A stretch of 64,000 nucleotides of DNA from Cerasicoccus maritimus (GTDB taxonomy: Bacteria > Verrucomicrobiota > Verrucomicrobiia > Opitutales > Cerasicoccaceae). Under the pieces are notes generated by a model. The model was not told the origin of the DNA. It ran no database searches and saw only the letters and a list, made by a program, of their open reading frames with translations. Positions 26,018-34,958 of the stretch are shown here, piece by piece. The stretch lies in assembly GCA_031296935.1 (NCBI GenBank), contig JAVDPD010000012.1, forward strand, positions 62,001-126,000. Reading direction: 5' to 3'. A program made the position numbers and the translations under genes. Each line of letters begins with the position of its first letter. The first letter of the stretch is position 1.

Positions 26018-28339
26018 TCACGCTTTTCCTCCAGCGTTTACATCGTCTCGCTCAATCTTGACCTCCTTGGCCTCGAAAGCTGCTTTATCGGCGAGGGAGA
26101 CATGTCCATCCACCATTCCGTTGTCCAGTGGGTCATCGACGCGTGCAGCAAGATCGATGAAGAGTTTGCGGATATCAATGATGCCACCGATTAGGAACCA
26201 GACCGTAGAAATGATGCCAAGAATTGCAGTTACCCATAAACTCGTGACGAGGAAATAGTTACTCCACCACTCGGTCGGCCAAGGCGAGATGAGGTTCCAA
26301 ATCAGCACACCACAAAAGCACAGTCCGAACTTGTAGATAAGCGCATAGCCAAAGACTGACCACGCAATGATTCTATCTCCAAGAGTATATTCAGGGGTGA
26401 TACCGATTAGCTTATTGAAGGCATTGCGCAGACTCCACTTGAAAGGCTCTTTATATTCGTGTGCGACATCATAGACGCCACGGTGCAACAGTCGATCCAG
26501 GTTGAATGGTTTACGCTGAGTCAATGCAGATCCGATTACGTAGGCGAGGATCCCACTAACCATAGCCATAAAATAAAGTTCATAGGAATTAATTGGAAAT
26601 TTGACCGCATTCATTTCCCATACGACGTATGGATTTAGCGGACTGGAAACATTCTTGAGGAATTGGCCAATAGGCGTCACCCAACCATGCGCATCAAGCC
26701 ACGGATAAACCGTCTCGGCCCAATTCCTCTGCAGCAAAAGCCCAACCAGCGAAAAACCGGATCCAAAGATTAGCGAACCAAATGCGCCAACGGAATTACC
26801 AAACCGGCTGTAGAGGCCAAAGATCATGATCGGCCCGGCCCCACCTAGCCATAATCCGGTCATGATGACCGTGAACATCATAATATAGTCAAGCTGAACA
26901 AAGAATATCGAAACAACAAAGAAGAATAAACAGACCGCAACAGAGATCAGACGTATGGCGAGCAAATGCTGCTTCGGTGTAAACGGCTTCTTGCGGAAAG
27001 GAAGGATGATGTCCTGAACAATGGTCGATGAGGCATTAAAAACCCGCGAATCATCGGTGGAAATCAGTAGCATGAACATCAGTAGGCAAAATAATCCCAT
27101 GAGCCCAACCGGAAGAATATTCCTCAGTGCAACGGGTAACATCATCTGATGATAGAGTGTTCGGAACTTTTGAAACTCTAAATTGCCCTCTGGCGTTCCA
27201 GTTAAAGTTGCGCGTGCAGTTTCAATATAAGGCGTGTCAATGTTCTGATGTCGGGAAAGCGGATCATCTTCGCCGATCTGATGATTCTGGACCGGCAGTT
27301 GAGATAAATTGGCATTGAGTTGATCCCTTAGCGTAGCATCAGCCACCGACTCCAATGAAACTTTCGTGGTTAGCTCCTGACGAATTTCGTGGGTCTGCTC
27401 TGCGAATTTCTGGTGCGTCATCAATGCAATCATCATAACTGCAATGAGCAGCAGCATGAGTTGGGCATAAAGCGAACGCCAAGTTCCCAGCATCCCCGCC
27501 ATTTTTTGTTCATGCGGTGTGCGACCACAATTGGTCGTATCATTTCCGATCCAACTAGCGCGATTTAATACGTTTCCCATGATCGTCACCAAGAGCGCAA
27601 AGATGTTAAAATCGCGAAGCTTCTCGATATCGAAAGGGTTAATGAAGCTCTCGCCCTGCACACGATCCATCATCACAGGGCCAATCGTATCATGCCAACC
27701 GAAGTTCAGAAAAATATACCCAGCGACGATGACAAAAATCGGATAACTCAGTAACCCTTGAATTGCATCAGAAACGAGCAATGAGATACGCCCTCCTGGC
27801 CAGATCACTAACATGCATAGACACAGCGATAGCGCAACGATCAGCCCAAAGGTCGGCATATTAATACCGAAGAGCATGAATTTATGAGGGAGTCCGAGAA
27901 AGTAGATGAAAAAGTTGGCTGCTACCGCTGGACCAATCGAATTGGTCACCATCTCCGAAAATGTTCGCAGGCCCGCAGCAACAATGCGTAACGGGCGATT
28001 ATAGCGCATTTCGAGGAACTGACCAATTGATAGCGAACGCGTCTCTCGAAAACGATAAACACAATAGCCTGTAAGTCCCATAATAACCCATACCGGGACC
28101 GTTAAATACTCCCAAAAAGTTAGCGCGTACCCGACTTGATATTTGGCTTCAACCAACGCCACCAGTGTAATGACACTGAGCCCTGAAGTGAGGTCTCCCG
28201 CTGACAATACATAGCGACCTGCAACTCGACCGGCAGCCAAAAAGTCGACCACTCCACGAACATACCGGCGACTATAAACAGCCAACCACAGGACCACCAA
28301 CACGGGCCCAACCGCAATAATCCAATCGATCCAATGCAT
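26018..28339 (-). CDS. sodium:solute symporter (SSS family)
   Basis: 773 residues with at least 13 hydrophobic helices. The N-terminus (WIIAVGPVLVVLWLAVYSRR, then DFLAAGRVAGRYVLSAGD) fits SSS proteins, as does FWEYLTVPVWVIMGLTG and the central core. There is a long hydrophilic insertion around residues 320-390. A cytoplasmic C-terminal tail (VDGHVSLADKAAFEAKEVK) extends past the last helix. It is the last gene of a leftward unit beginning at the GH1 gene (34539), so it most likely imports sugars released from the polysaccharide. Confidence 0.9.
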   Translation of the reverse strand: MHWIDWIIAVGPVLVVLWLAVYSRRYVRGVVDFLAAGRVAGRYVLSAGDLTSGLSVITLVALVEAKYQVGYALTFWEYLTVPVWVIMGLTGYCVYRFRETRSLSIGQFLEMRYNRPLRIVAAGLRTFSEMVTNSIGPAVAANFFIYFLGLPHKFMLFGINMPTFGLIVALSLCLCMLVIWPGGRISLLVSDAIQGLLSYPIFVIVAGYIFLNFGWHDTIGPVMMDRVQGESFINPFDIEKLRDFNIFALLVTIMGNVLNRASWIGNDTTNCGRTPHEQKMAGMLGTWRSLYAQLMLLLIAVMMIALMTHQKFAEQTHEIRQELTTKVSLESVADATLRDQLNANLSQLPVQNHQIGEDDPLSRHQNIDTPYIETARATLTGTPEGNLEFQKFRTLYHQMMLPVALRNILPVGLMGLFCLLMFMLLISTDDSRVFNASSTIVQDIILPFRKKPFTPKQHLLAIRLISVAVCLFFFVVSIFFVQLDYIMMFTVIMTGLWLGGAGPIMIFGLYSRFGNSVGAFGSLIFGSGFSLVGLLLQRNWAETVYPWLDAHGWVTPIGQFLKNVSSPLNPYVVWEMNAVKFPINSYELYFMAMVSGILAYVIGSALTQRKPFNLDRLLHRGVYDVAHEYKEPFKWSLRNAFNKLIGITPEYTLGDRIIAWSVFGYALIYKFGLCFCGVLIWNLISPWPTEWWSNYFLVTSLWVTAILGIISTVWFLIGGIIDIRKLFIDLAARVDDPLDNGMVDGHVSLADKAAFEAKEVKIERDDVNAGGKA

Positions 28340-28366
28340 CGTCTTGTAAGATTAATGGCTGAGAGT

Positions 28367-28618
28367 TTACGCTGCCGAAATCCGCGCCATTGGTGAGACT
28401 TCCTTAGCCATCTCCGCTTGTATAAAGCGATGCAGGAATGTTGCCTTGATGTTGGCGTATTCTGGATCATTAAAGCGATTTATGTAATCTCCGATAGCTG
28501 TCTTCAGGTCGAAGAGCTCACCTTCATCCAAATTTCGATAGATCGTAAGTTTGTAATCAGCCTCGTGCTGTTGCTCACTGGTAATAAGCAATATCTTGGG
28601 TTTCGAATTTTTCTGCAT
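28367..28618 (-). CDS. small hypothetical protein
   Basis: 83 residues from the ATG at 28618 (MQKNSKPKILLITSEQQHE); a longer ORF upstream overlaps the preceding gene. It is predicted to be mixed alpha/beta with acidic surface residues (NLDEGELFDLKTAIGDYINRF). It starts 5 bp after the upstream stop and ends 27 bp before the symporter start, so it belongs to this operon. Not recognised. Confidence 0.55.
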   Translation of the reverse strand: MQKNSKPKILLITSEQQHEADYKLTIYRNLDEGELFDLKTAIGDYINRFNDPEYANIKATFLHRFIQAEMAKEVSPMARISAA

Positions 28619-28623
28619 CTGAC

Positions 28624-29355
28624 TTATTGAATTAGAATACCGCTCTCGGTCTCCACTGTTCTCTCCCGGAACTCCCGGATGCTGACTCCCTTCGGATTGG
28701 GGTCTCCTTCGGAAGGAGGTATATCGGTAAGGAAAAAAGTTGTCCGGGTTCGGGAACTGACTGAGCGCGGTGAGCTGACCACTTTGATCCACCCTTCGTC
28801 ATCATCGGCAACTGCGACTTTGAGCCACGCCTTTCGCTCCTCAGGATAACTCACGACCTTTGATTCCCCTGACTTTAGCAGTAGATTTTCACCCGACAAC
28901 TGGACTGCCATATCGCGCTTTGAAAAATTGAATATACGAAATGCGCCAACGGGATGCGAATCGATTGAGGCATCAATGATCGCATTCCGGTAATAGGGTT
29001 CTCCGTTTCTGAATTCAGTTCGTAAAACGACTAGAAAAGGTCCATCCCCTGAGGGTAGATTCATTTGAGCAACGGGCACCTTTACCGGAGCCGAACTATC
29101 CGTAGGAGTCGTCTCGACATAGAAGCGAATTCTTCGGTCAAGAGGTGCTTCATACAGTTGGGAAAATGATCCTGCACTCACGAACAGCTTCTGGGGCTCA
29201 CCTTCGTAATCGTAGTAGAATTGCGGGATGTCGTGCATCGACACCAAGCGGAATTTGACCGGTTGTTCCCCCTGCCCATGAATGCGGGAGATGCAGGCCA
29301 GCAAAAGCAGAGCCAGAATCCAATGCGATACTATACTTCGTCTGCAGTTAACCAT
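28624..29355 (-). CDS. exported hypothetical protein paired with the pseudopilin-like gene
   Basis: 243 residues. A signal peptide (hydrophobic 13-26, cleavage near RIHG) leads to a beta-rich body with the recurring pattern VGAFRIFNFSKRDMAVQLSG and GESKVVSYP. It overlaps the end of the upstream pseudopilin-like gene by 25 bp, so the two are translationally coupled. Likely periplasmic or outer-surface and functionally tied to that protein. No known domain recognised. Confidence 0.65.
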   Translation of the reverse strand: MVNCRRSIVSHWILALLLLACISRIHGQGEQPVKFRLVSMHDIPQFYYDYEGEPQKLFVSAGSFSQLYEAPLDRRIRFYVETTPTDSSAPVKVPVAQMNLPSGDGPFLVVLRTEFRNGEPYYRNAIIDASIDSHPVGAFRIFNFSKRDMAVQLSGENLLLKSGESKVVSYPEERKAWLKVAVADDDEGWIKVVSSPRSVSSRTRTTFFLTDIPPSEGDPNPKGVSIREFRERTVETESGILIQ

Positions 29356-32300
29356 CGAAATGAAATGATTTTAAATTTGCGGCCAAAATTGCGGTTCGTC
29401 TCATCAGTTGCGGGATCCTCGGGAGAGTCACTTTCATTAACATACTCCGGCAGACGCTGAACGATTGCCTCACACCACGCAGTAGAAACCACTTCGGAAG
29501 TCAATGGGTCCAACGCTTCTCCGCAGGCCCGGATGGTGAAGGTGTCCGAACGAGCGGTGAGATTGGCGCCAATTGCTGAAAGAATATCCCCCTGAGTTAC
29601 ATATTTGGGCGCAAAGGCAGAGCGGTTACTGTAAGGCCGGGCAGGCTCATCCGCTCCCCAGATCTTCTCTTTCTCATAGTGCGTCGAAATTTGATTGGCC
29701 TTGAGATCATCGGTCAACTCATCAGCCGCCCAGAATGACAACGAAGGATCGTTGGCAGGAAAATTTACATTCGTGCGATCCAAGGCAGCCTGTAGGGTCC
29801 CCCTGAAATCCTCATGCTCATATGATTCATTGTTGGCATTGGCGTCCCCTGTATCCGGATTGTCAACCAAGCGGCGGTTTACAAAATCTGAAAGCGAGGT
29901 GAACGGACCACGATTTTTAATCTCAATGACAATGTTATGCGCCAATTGAGCAATTTGCTCTTCGGTTAGGGTACGGTAGCCTTGCCACGGATCATTCGGA
30001 TCGTCATCCGAAGTAGGCCTTCGGAAGCGTGGAAAGGCAGAGCCCAACTGATTCATGCTCGGCTGGCCTGGGTTTTCCGGATCATACTGCAATTGGTATA
30101 GACCTCCGAGCACCGCCCGCCACGCCTGCTCCGACGTTGAATTTACATTAAAGCCCCCTTCCAGCATCAAGCCTGCGGCGGCAACATCAGGATCACGCAG
30201 ATCAACATCACTATATTTACGATGCCGCTTGTTGGGCAACTCATCAGGGATTGTTCCAGTTGCCGACACAGAAGAAAAGAAATACTGGTCCCAAAGCGTG
30301 CGATTCAATAGATAAGAAATATCATAATACCCAACCATGTCCGCTTGAAGACCACCCGACGACGCGCCATCCACCCGCGCAAGCTGATAGCCAACAGGTG
30401 TGCTTGAGTCCTGGTCATTCAACCGGAAGTCAGCCAAACTATTCCCTACAGGATACGCTGGGTATGAGCCCACGAGTGAAAGATTGGCATGCTGCAGTTG
30501 CCCAATCGATTGCAATGGCTCATCTCCAAATGGAAATTCAAATAAGGTCGCGTCCACCGGGGAGCCATTTTCCCAATCATGACCACTCCCTGCTGATGCT
30601 CGATTAGAGTTCTCCCCCTCGTCCGTTTGAAATTTTTGCCAAGGCGTTGTCACTCCTTCGGAACCCGTGGTGGCCGTGAACAATACATTGAAGTCTTTGT
30701 CACGACTGGTTCTACCGGTGCGCACTGCCCGCATATTTCCCTGCGCAACCCAACGCGTAGGGAACATAAATTGCCCCTTATTATACTGAGCATTGGAACC
30801 GGAGCCCGAAAATAAAGCCTGAGTTACAAAGGTATAGGCAGGAGGCAGGGCATCTGAAGGCGGGTCATAATAAAGTAGTTCAGGACCTTGCATGACAGAC
30901 ACGCCGCCCTCGTCCGAAGCGAATTCATCATAGAGAATGCTTTCGTCGAGAATTCGGCGATCACCGTCATCATCGGTATCCTCAACGAGCACTTTAGACA
31001 GAGCCATGCGGTTGACTACATTCCCATCCCAGCCAACACCTTGATGAGTCTGATACCAGTTCAAGTCCGATGAAGTTGGATCATACAAATGCGAGTCATT
31101 GTTGAGGTTATTGCTCATGGGAACTCGATCAGTTGACGGCTCCCCTAAGTAAACGAACATTTGCCCATTTTTCCCATCAGTCAGGCTCTTTCCTTTTGCC
31201 TGCCAAGTTTGCGCCCAGTTTCCCCAATAGTTAAAGGAAGTTAAACGGAATGGAAGACTCTCCTCCCCCTCTTCGAACGTCGACAAAGGAACCGACACGT
31301 AGGATGCGGGCTCTGGTTCAATATTCTCCAATACCGGTAAATTTGAATCTGAGTAAAGATCTCCACTGCTGGAAGCAGGCAATGAAAAGATCAGGCTTTG
31401 CCCAGGTGGAATATCAGGACAATTCAATCGAAAGCGCATGAATTCGAAAGTATTCGTGCTGCCATCTGAATCTTTCTGAAAATCAAAAGACGCCTTCGAA
31501 CGCCATTCATAGGATTCAGTCGAAGCCTCACTCCCATCTTCGTTGTATTTGGTTATATCGCCCGGATCAAAAACCTCCAAGCTAACAGCGACATTCCACG
31601 TCGGGTAAATACCGACTTCGAAGTTACCCTCCCCGCTGGATGTTTCTGGAGCCTCTAGCGTAAAATCGTATGGATTCCATAGAATCACCAGTGGATAAAA
31701 ATTTAAATTGATGTCTACTCCCGGTGCAGGATTGCCTCCGGGTGCCGCACGAAAGCCAAGCGACACATAGGTCAAAACGGGTGCAACGCCAACATCGTCC
31801 TGAGTGCCTACCTTATCATGCGCTGGTAAACGAACAGCAACGGAATTTGAGTCTGGATCGACATGTGTTTGCGCAAATGATTTCAAGTGCTTCCATGTTG
31901 GAATAGCATAGCCAGTTGTATCCCCTGAATGAGGTGTCCACAGGCGGTTACCATCATATGTTGGGTCATCGCTATTGGCAGTGAAACTCACATCCAGCAA
32001 TGTGGACAGGTCCCGCTTGAGTCCGCCAGCATAGGTGTCCGATAAAACAGACAGTGAAAATGGCGTCAGATCATGGTAGCGATATTGAATAACGCTTTGA
32101 AACGCATTCTGGTCTGGAGACATTAAGGCGAGATCTTCCAAACCAACGACGCGTTCGAGTTCTCCATTGGGGTCATATCCGTCGCCTATCCTCGCGGCCT
32201 CCAATTTCCCCTGACTCAACTCGATGTCATCAAAGTCAATTGCCTCCGCTCGGTCCATAAGCTCAATCGCGTTTCTACTAGCATTGCTGAAGGCGTTCTT

Positions 32301-33086
32301 GCGGTCCTCCGTAGTAGTCGCCATTTCGAGATTCGCCCGCGCTTTGACGCCTTCATCCCCAACCCACCAGGCATAGCGCCCAGTTGTTGCAGAATTATTG
32401 TTTTCAAGATCGACCAGTGGGGCGACTACATAGGCTTGGGGAGCTACATTGCCAACGCTTCCTGGGCCCACCATAAGTCGAGCAGCATGCACCTTCCCTT
32501 GAGTATCTTCGATTTCGATATCATGCGAATTAGCGGTCACATCAGCAGGCATGGTAACGATGGCATCAGGCAAGAAATTAAACTCATCACTTGCAGGCGC
32601 ATTAACAACTTCACCATCGTCACCAATGTCAGTTTGCGGGTTGAAAAACGCCGCCTCATTTCCACTCACCAGCCAGTTGAGTAATCGAGCGGAAGATCCC
32701 CGATCGTTCACCAGCTCGGTAGCCGTCAATTGGCTAACAATTACCTCAGGCGTCGCCTCATAGACAGGCGCAATAGAACTACCATAAACGCCCACCCAAT
32801 ACGCATTAGCATTCGCATCCCCATACTCCAAATCAGCACGAGCCGTCACACGTTGATCCGGACCCGCAAACTTTTGCAATTCTCCCAAAGCAACCTGCAG
32901 TCCAAGCAGCGCATTATTCTCGGCCTGTGTTTTAATTTTAGCGGCGGACGAAGTATGCACCTCAATCCGTGTCATACACACCAGTGAGGTGAATAAGATA
33001 AACATAAACGTCATGAGCATTAAGCTCACAATCAGCGCAAAGCCTTTCGGTATCGCGCGTTGTTTACGACTGTTTGCGTTGAACAT
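29331..33086 (-). CDS. giant pseudopilin-like protein, Verru_Chthon cassette protein A type
   Basis: 1251 residues from MFNANSRKQRAIPKGFALIV. An N-terminal basic stretch, GF junction and one long hydrophobic helix (ALIVSLMLMTFMFILFTSLVCM) look like a type IV pilin/PilX leader, without the usual Glu at position 5. A very large beta-rich extracellular region follows with Asp/Asn- and Pro-rich stretches (for example DANANAYWVGVYG) and repeated YxxPTW-like motifs. These features fit the Verru_Chthon cassette protein A family (TIGR02600), multi-copy in Verrucomicrobia and of unknown role. The usual B, C and D partners are not here; instead the gene sits between a GH1 gene and a symporter. Confidence 0.75.
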   Translation of the reverse strand: MFNANSRKQRAIPKGFALIVSLMLMTFMFILFTSLVCMTRIEVHTSSAAKIKTQAENNALLGLQVALGELQKFAGPDQRVTARADLEYGDANANAYWVGVYGSSIAPVYEATPEVIVSQLTATELVNDRGSSARLLNWLVSGNEAAFFNPQTDIGDDGEVVNAPASDEFNFLPDAIVTMPADVTANSHDIEIEDTQGKVHAARLMVGPGSVGNVAPQAYVVAPLVDLENNNSATTGRYAWWVGDEGVKARANLEMATTTEDRKNAFSNASRNAIELMDRAEAIDFDDIELSQGKLEAARIGDGYDPNGELERVVGLEDLALMSPDQNAFQSVIQYRYHDLTPFSLSVLSDTYAGGLKRDLSTLLDVSFTANSDDPTYDGNRLWTPHSGDTTGYAIPTWKHLKSFAQTHVDPDSNSVAVRLPAHDKVGTQDDVGVAPVLTYVSLGFRAAPGGNPAPGVDINLNFYPLVILWNPYDFTLEAPETSSGEGNFEVGIYPTWNVAVSLEVFDPGDITKYNEDGSEASTESYEWRSKASFDFQKDSDGSTNTFEFMRFRLNCPDIPPGQSLIFSLPASSSGDLYSDSNLPVLENIEPEPASYVSVPLSTFEEGEESLPFRLTSFNYWGNWAQTWQAKGKSLTDGKNGQMFVYLGEPSTDRVPMSNNLNNDSHLYDPTSSDLNWYQTHQGVGWDGNVVNRMALSKVLVEDTDDDGDRRILDESILYDEFASDEGGVSVMQGPELLYYDPPSDALPPAYTFVTQALFSGSGSNAQYNKGQFMFPTRWVAQGNMRAVRTGRTSRDKDFNVLFTATTGSEGVTTPWQKFQTDEGENSNRASAGSGHDWENGSPVDATLFEFPFGDEPLQSIGQLQHANLSLVGSYPAYPVGNSLADFRLNDQDSSTPVGYQLARVDGASSGGLQADMVGYYDISYLLNRTLWDQYFFSSVSATGTIPDELPNKRHRKYSDVDLRDPDVAAAGLMLEGGFNVNSTSEQAWRAVLGGLYQLQYDPENPGQPSMNQLGSAFPRFRRPTSDDDPNDPWQGYRTLTEEQIAQLAHNIVIEIKNRGPFTSLSDFVNRRLVDNPDTGDANANNESYEHEDFRGTLQAALDRTNVNFPANDPSLSFWAADELTDDLKANQISTHYEKEKIWGADEPARPYSNRSAFAPKYVTQGDILSAIGANLTARSDTFTIRACGEALDPLTSEVVSTAWCEAIVQRLPEYVNESDSPEDPATDETNRNFGRKFKIISFRWLTADEV

Positions 33087-33129
33087 ACTAGGGGTAGTTA
33101 GTTGGGGCAGTTCTTCTAAATGTATGCGG

Positions 33130-34539
33130 TCATGCGGTAATGTAATCCATATTGCCGATGGATGAGGGTGAGCAAACACTGTTGCTCGCAATTATCTCAC
33201 GGTAATAAAGGGCAGAATCTTTCAAGGTGCGCTCCTGCGTCTCGTAGTCGACATATATCAGGCCAAAGCGTTGTTTGTATCCCTCAGCCCATTCAAAATT
33301 ATCCATGATAGACCAATGGAAATAACCACGAACATCCACACCGTCGTCAATCGAACGCTTAAGTGACTTGAGGTATCGCTGCATGTAATCGATGCGCTGC
33401 GGGTCATGCACCTGCCCATCCAATGACATCCAATCGTGGCAGGAAATTCCGTTCTCGGTAATATAAACCGGAAGCTGATATTGCTCATACAGAAATTTCG
33501 TCCCCCAGTACATCGCGTCAGGAGAGACTTTCCAGAGCATATGCGTGTGCGGGAAGCCATGATGCGGGGCAACTGGCTTCGGACGGCCATCCTCTCCAGC
33601 CTTGATCGCCATGCCATGATAGATGTTGCAACCGTAGAAGTCGATCGGCTGCTGAATAATGTCAAAATCACCAGGTTCGACCCTTGGGCAAGACTTGCCA
33701 TATGCCCGCAACCCCTCCTCCGGATATTGGCCATGAACAACAGGATCACCCCACCAGCGATTATTAAAATTCGAATCAGCGTACACGCCACTCATGGCGG
33801 CATATGCCGCCTGGCGGTCTGCCTCAGAATCGGTCGCAGGGAAATAGCAAACGCCGACTGGTGCCCAACCGACCTTAGCCGGTATTTTAGCCCTGGCGCG
33901 AATAACCTGCGTAGCCCTGCCGTGCGCCAATAAGGCATTATGCCCGGCTTGGAGCACTTTGCCCATTTCAAGTTTCATCCCCGGAGCATGACTGCCGTTA
34001 CCATAGCCTAAACCCAGGAAACACTGTGGCTCATTTAAGGTAATCCAGTGGCTGACGCGGTCCGATAGCGCATCCACAATGACTTGCGTGTATTCCGCAA
34101 ACCACTCCGGGCTCTGCGCAGAAAGCCAACCGCCTTTAAGGTCCAGCGCATAAGGCATATCCCAGTGATACAAAGTCACCCAAGGCTCGATATTCGCTGC
34201 CAATAAAGTATCGACCAACCGATCATAAAAACCGAGCCCCGCCTTGTTGATGGTGCCGGTCCCATCGGGTATAACCCGCGGCCAGGAGATCGACATACGG
34301 TATGCCCCGAGACCGATCTCGCGCATTAATTCAACGTCACCCTTGTAACGATTATAATGGTCGCAGGCATCATTGCCATTGTGTCCCAACCAGCAATTCT
34401 TGTCGTTTTGCGAAAAGACATCCCATACCGAGAGGCCTTTGCCATCGGCATTCCATGCGCCTTCGATTTGGTATGAGGCCGCAGCTGCGCCCCACAAAAA
34501 TTCATTTGGAAAGGTATCGTTGTTATTTCGGGTGTCCAT
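33130..34539 (-). CDS. GH1 beta-glycosidase, cytoplasmic
   Basis: 469 residues from MDTRNNNDTFPNEFLWG; no signal peptide. A typical GH1 core: [17 protein letters not shown], acid/base Glu170 in TLNEPQ, nucleophile Glu362 in ITENG, and GYFHWSIMDNFEWAEGY near the C-terminus. It would hydrolyse beta-linked disaccharides or oligosaccharides. It is about half-identical by eye to the GH1 part of the 37863 fusion. It is the first gene of the leftward unit that ends with the symporter, and shares its promoter region with the divergent GH16 gene. Confidence 0.93.
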   Translation of the reverse strand: MDTRNNNDTFPNEFLWGAAAASYQIEGAWNADGKGLSVWDVFSQNDKNCWLGHNGNDACDHYNRYKGDVELMREIGLGAYRMSISWPRVIPDGTGTINKAGLGFYDRLVDTLLAANIEPWVTLYHWDMPYALDLKGGWLSAQSPEWFAEYTQVIVDALSDRVSHWITLNEPQCFLGLGYGNGSHAPGMKLEMGKVLQAGHNALLAHGRATQVIRARAKIPAKVGWAPVGVCYFPATDSEADRQAAYAAMSGVYADSNFNNRWWGDPVVHGQYPEEGLRAYGKSCPRVEPGDFDIIQQPIDFYGCNIYHGMAIKAGEDGRPKPVAPHHGFPHTHMLWKVSPDAMYWGTKFLYEQYQLPVYITENGISCHDWMSLDGQVHDPQRIDYMQRYLKSLKRSIDDGVDVRGYFHWSIMDNFEWAEGYKQRFGLIYVDYETQERTLKDSALYYREIIASNSVCSPSSIGNMDYITA

Positions 34540-34816
34540 CAACTCGCTTCTAAAAGGAAAGGGTTTGGGTTCAGAAAACTCTATTCTATACGACTTTCCA
34601 CAATACCATGAACGCGAAACCGACTTCATTCGTGTCATTTTACGCTGCTAAAAATCGAAGCGATCGCATCCACAGAGAAATCCGACCAACCACGACCGCT
34701 CCACAGAGCCAAGGGTGAGCCAACAAAGCCCCTGCAGCCCTAGAGCACAAGCGTCATTCAGACGAAAACAGCGTCTAAATCCACTTGATTAAGAAACAAT
34801 CGCGACAATCCAAATA

Positions 34817-34842
34817 GTCGGAAATCAATACACATAGAGTCG
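34817..34842 (+). promoter_or_regulatory. candidate AraC-type operator: GTCG direct repeat of 22-bp period
   Basis: GTCGGAAAT at 34817 and GTCG at 34839 begin exactly 22 bp apart, as expected for an AraC-domain protein contacting two helical turns. The site lies 142 bp upstream of the GH16 start and 278 bp from the divergent GH1 start. A second site with the same spacing and a matching CCAAAW-GTCGGAWAT core lies upstream of the PEP-CTERM gene (41897). The rest of 34540-34958 is AT-rich intergenic DNA with no gene seen. Confidence 0.45.
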
Positions 34843-34958
34843 CAAAACGACTTACTCTTTTTCGCTTAAAGTGTTAACATTCCTACTACGACTGCGCCAG
34901 TCCTCCCCGCACACACCCCGCATTCACTGGTCAGTCCCGAATCGAACAACACAACCCC

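Noticed and set aside
25880..26194. Rightward 104-codon ORF at the symporter 3' end
   Set aside because: Overlaps the symporter C-terminus on the other strand and has no recognisable features or leader.
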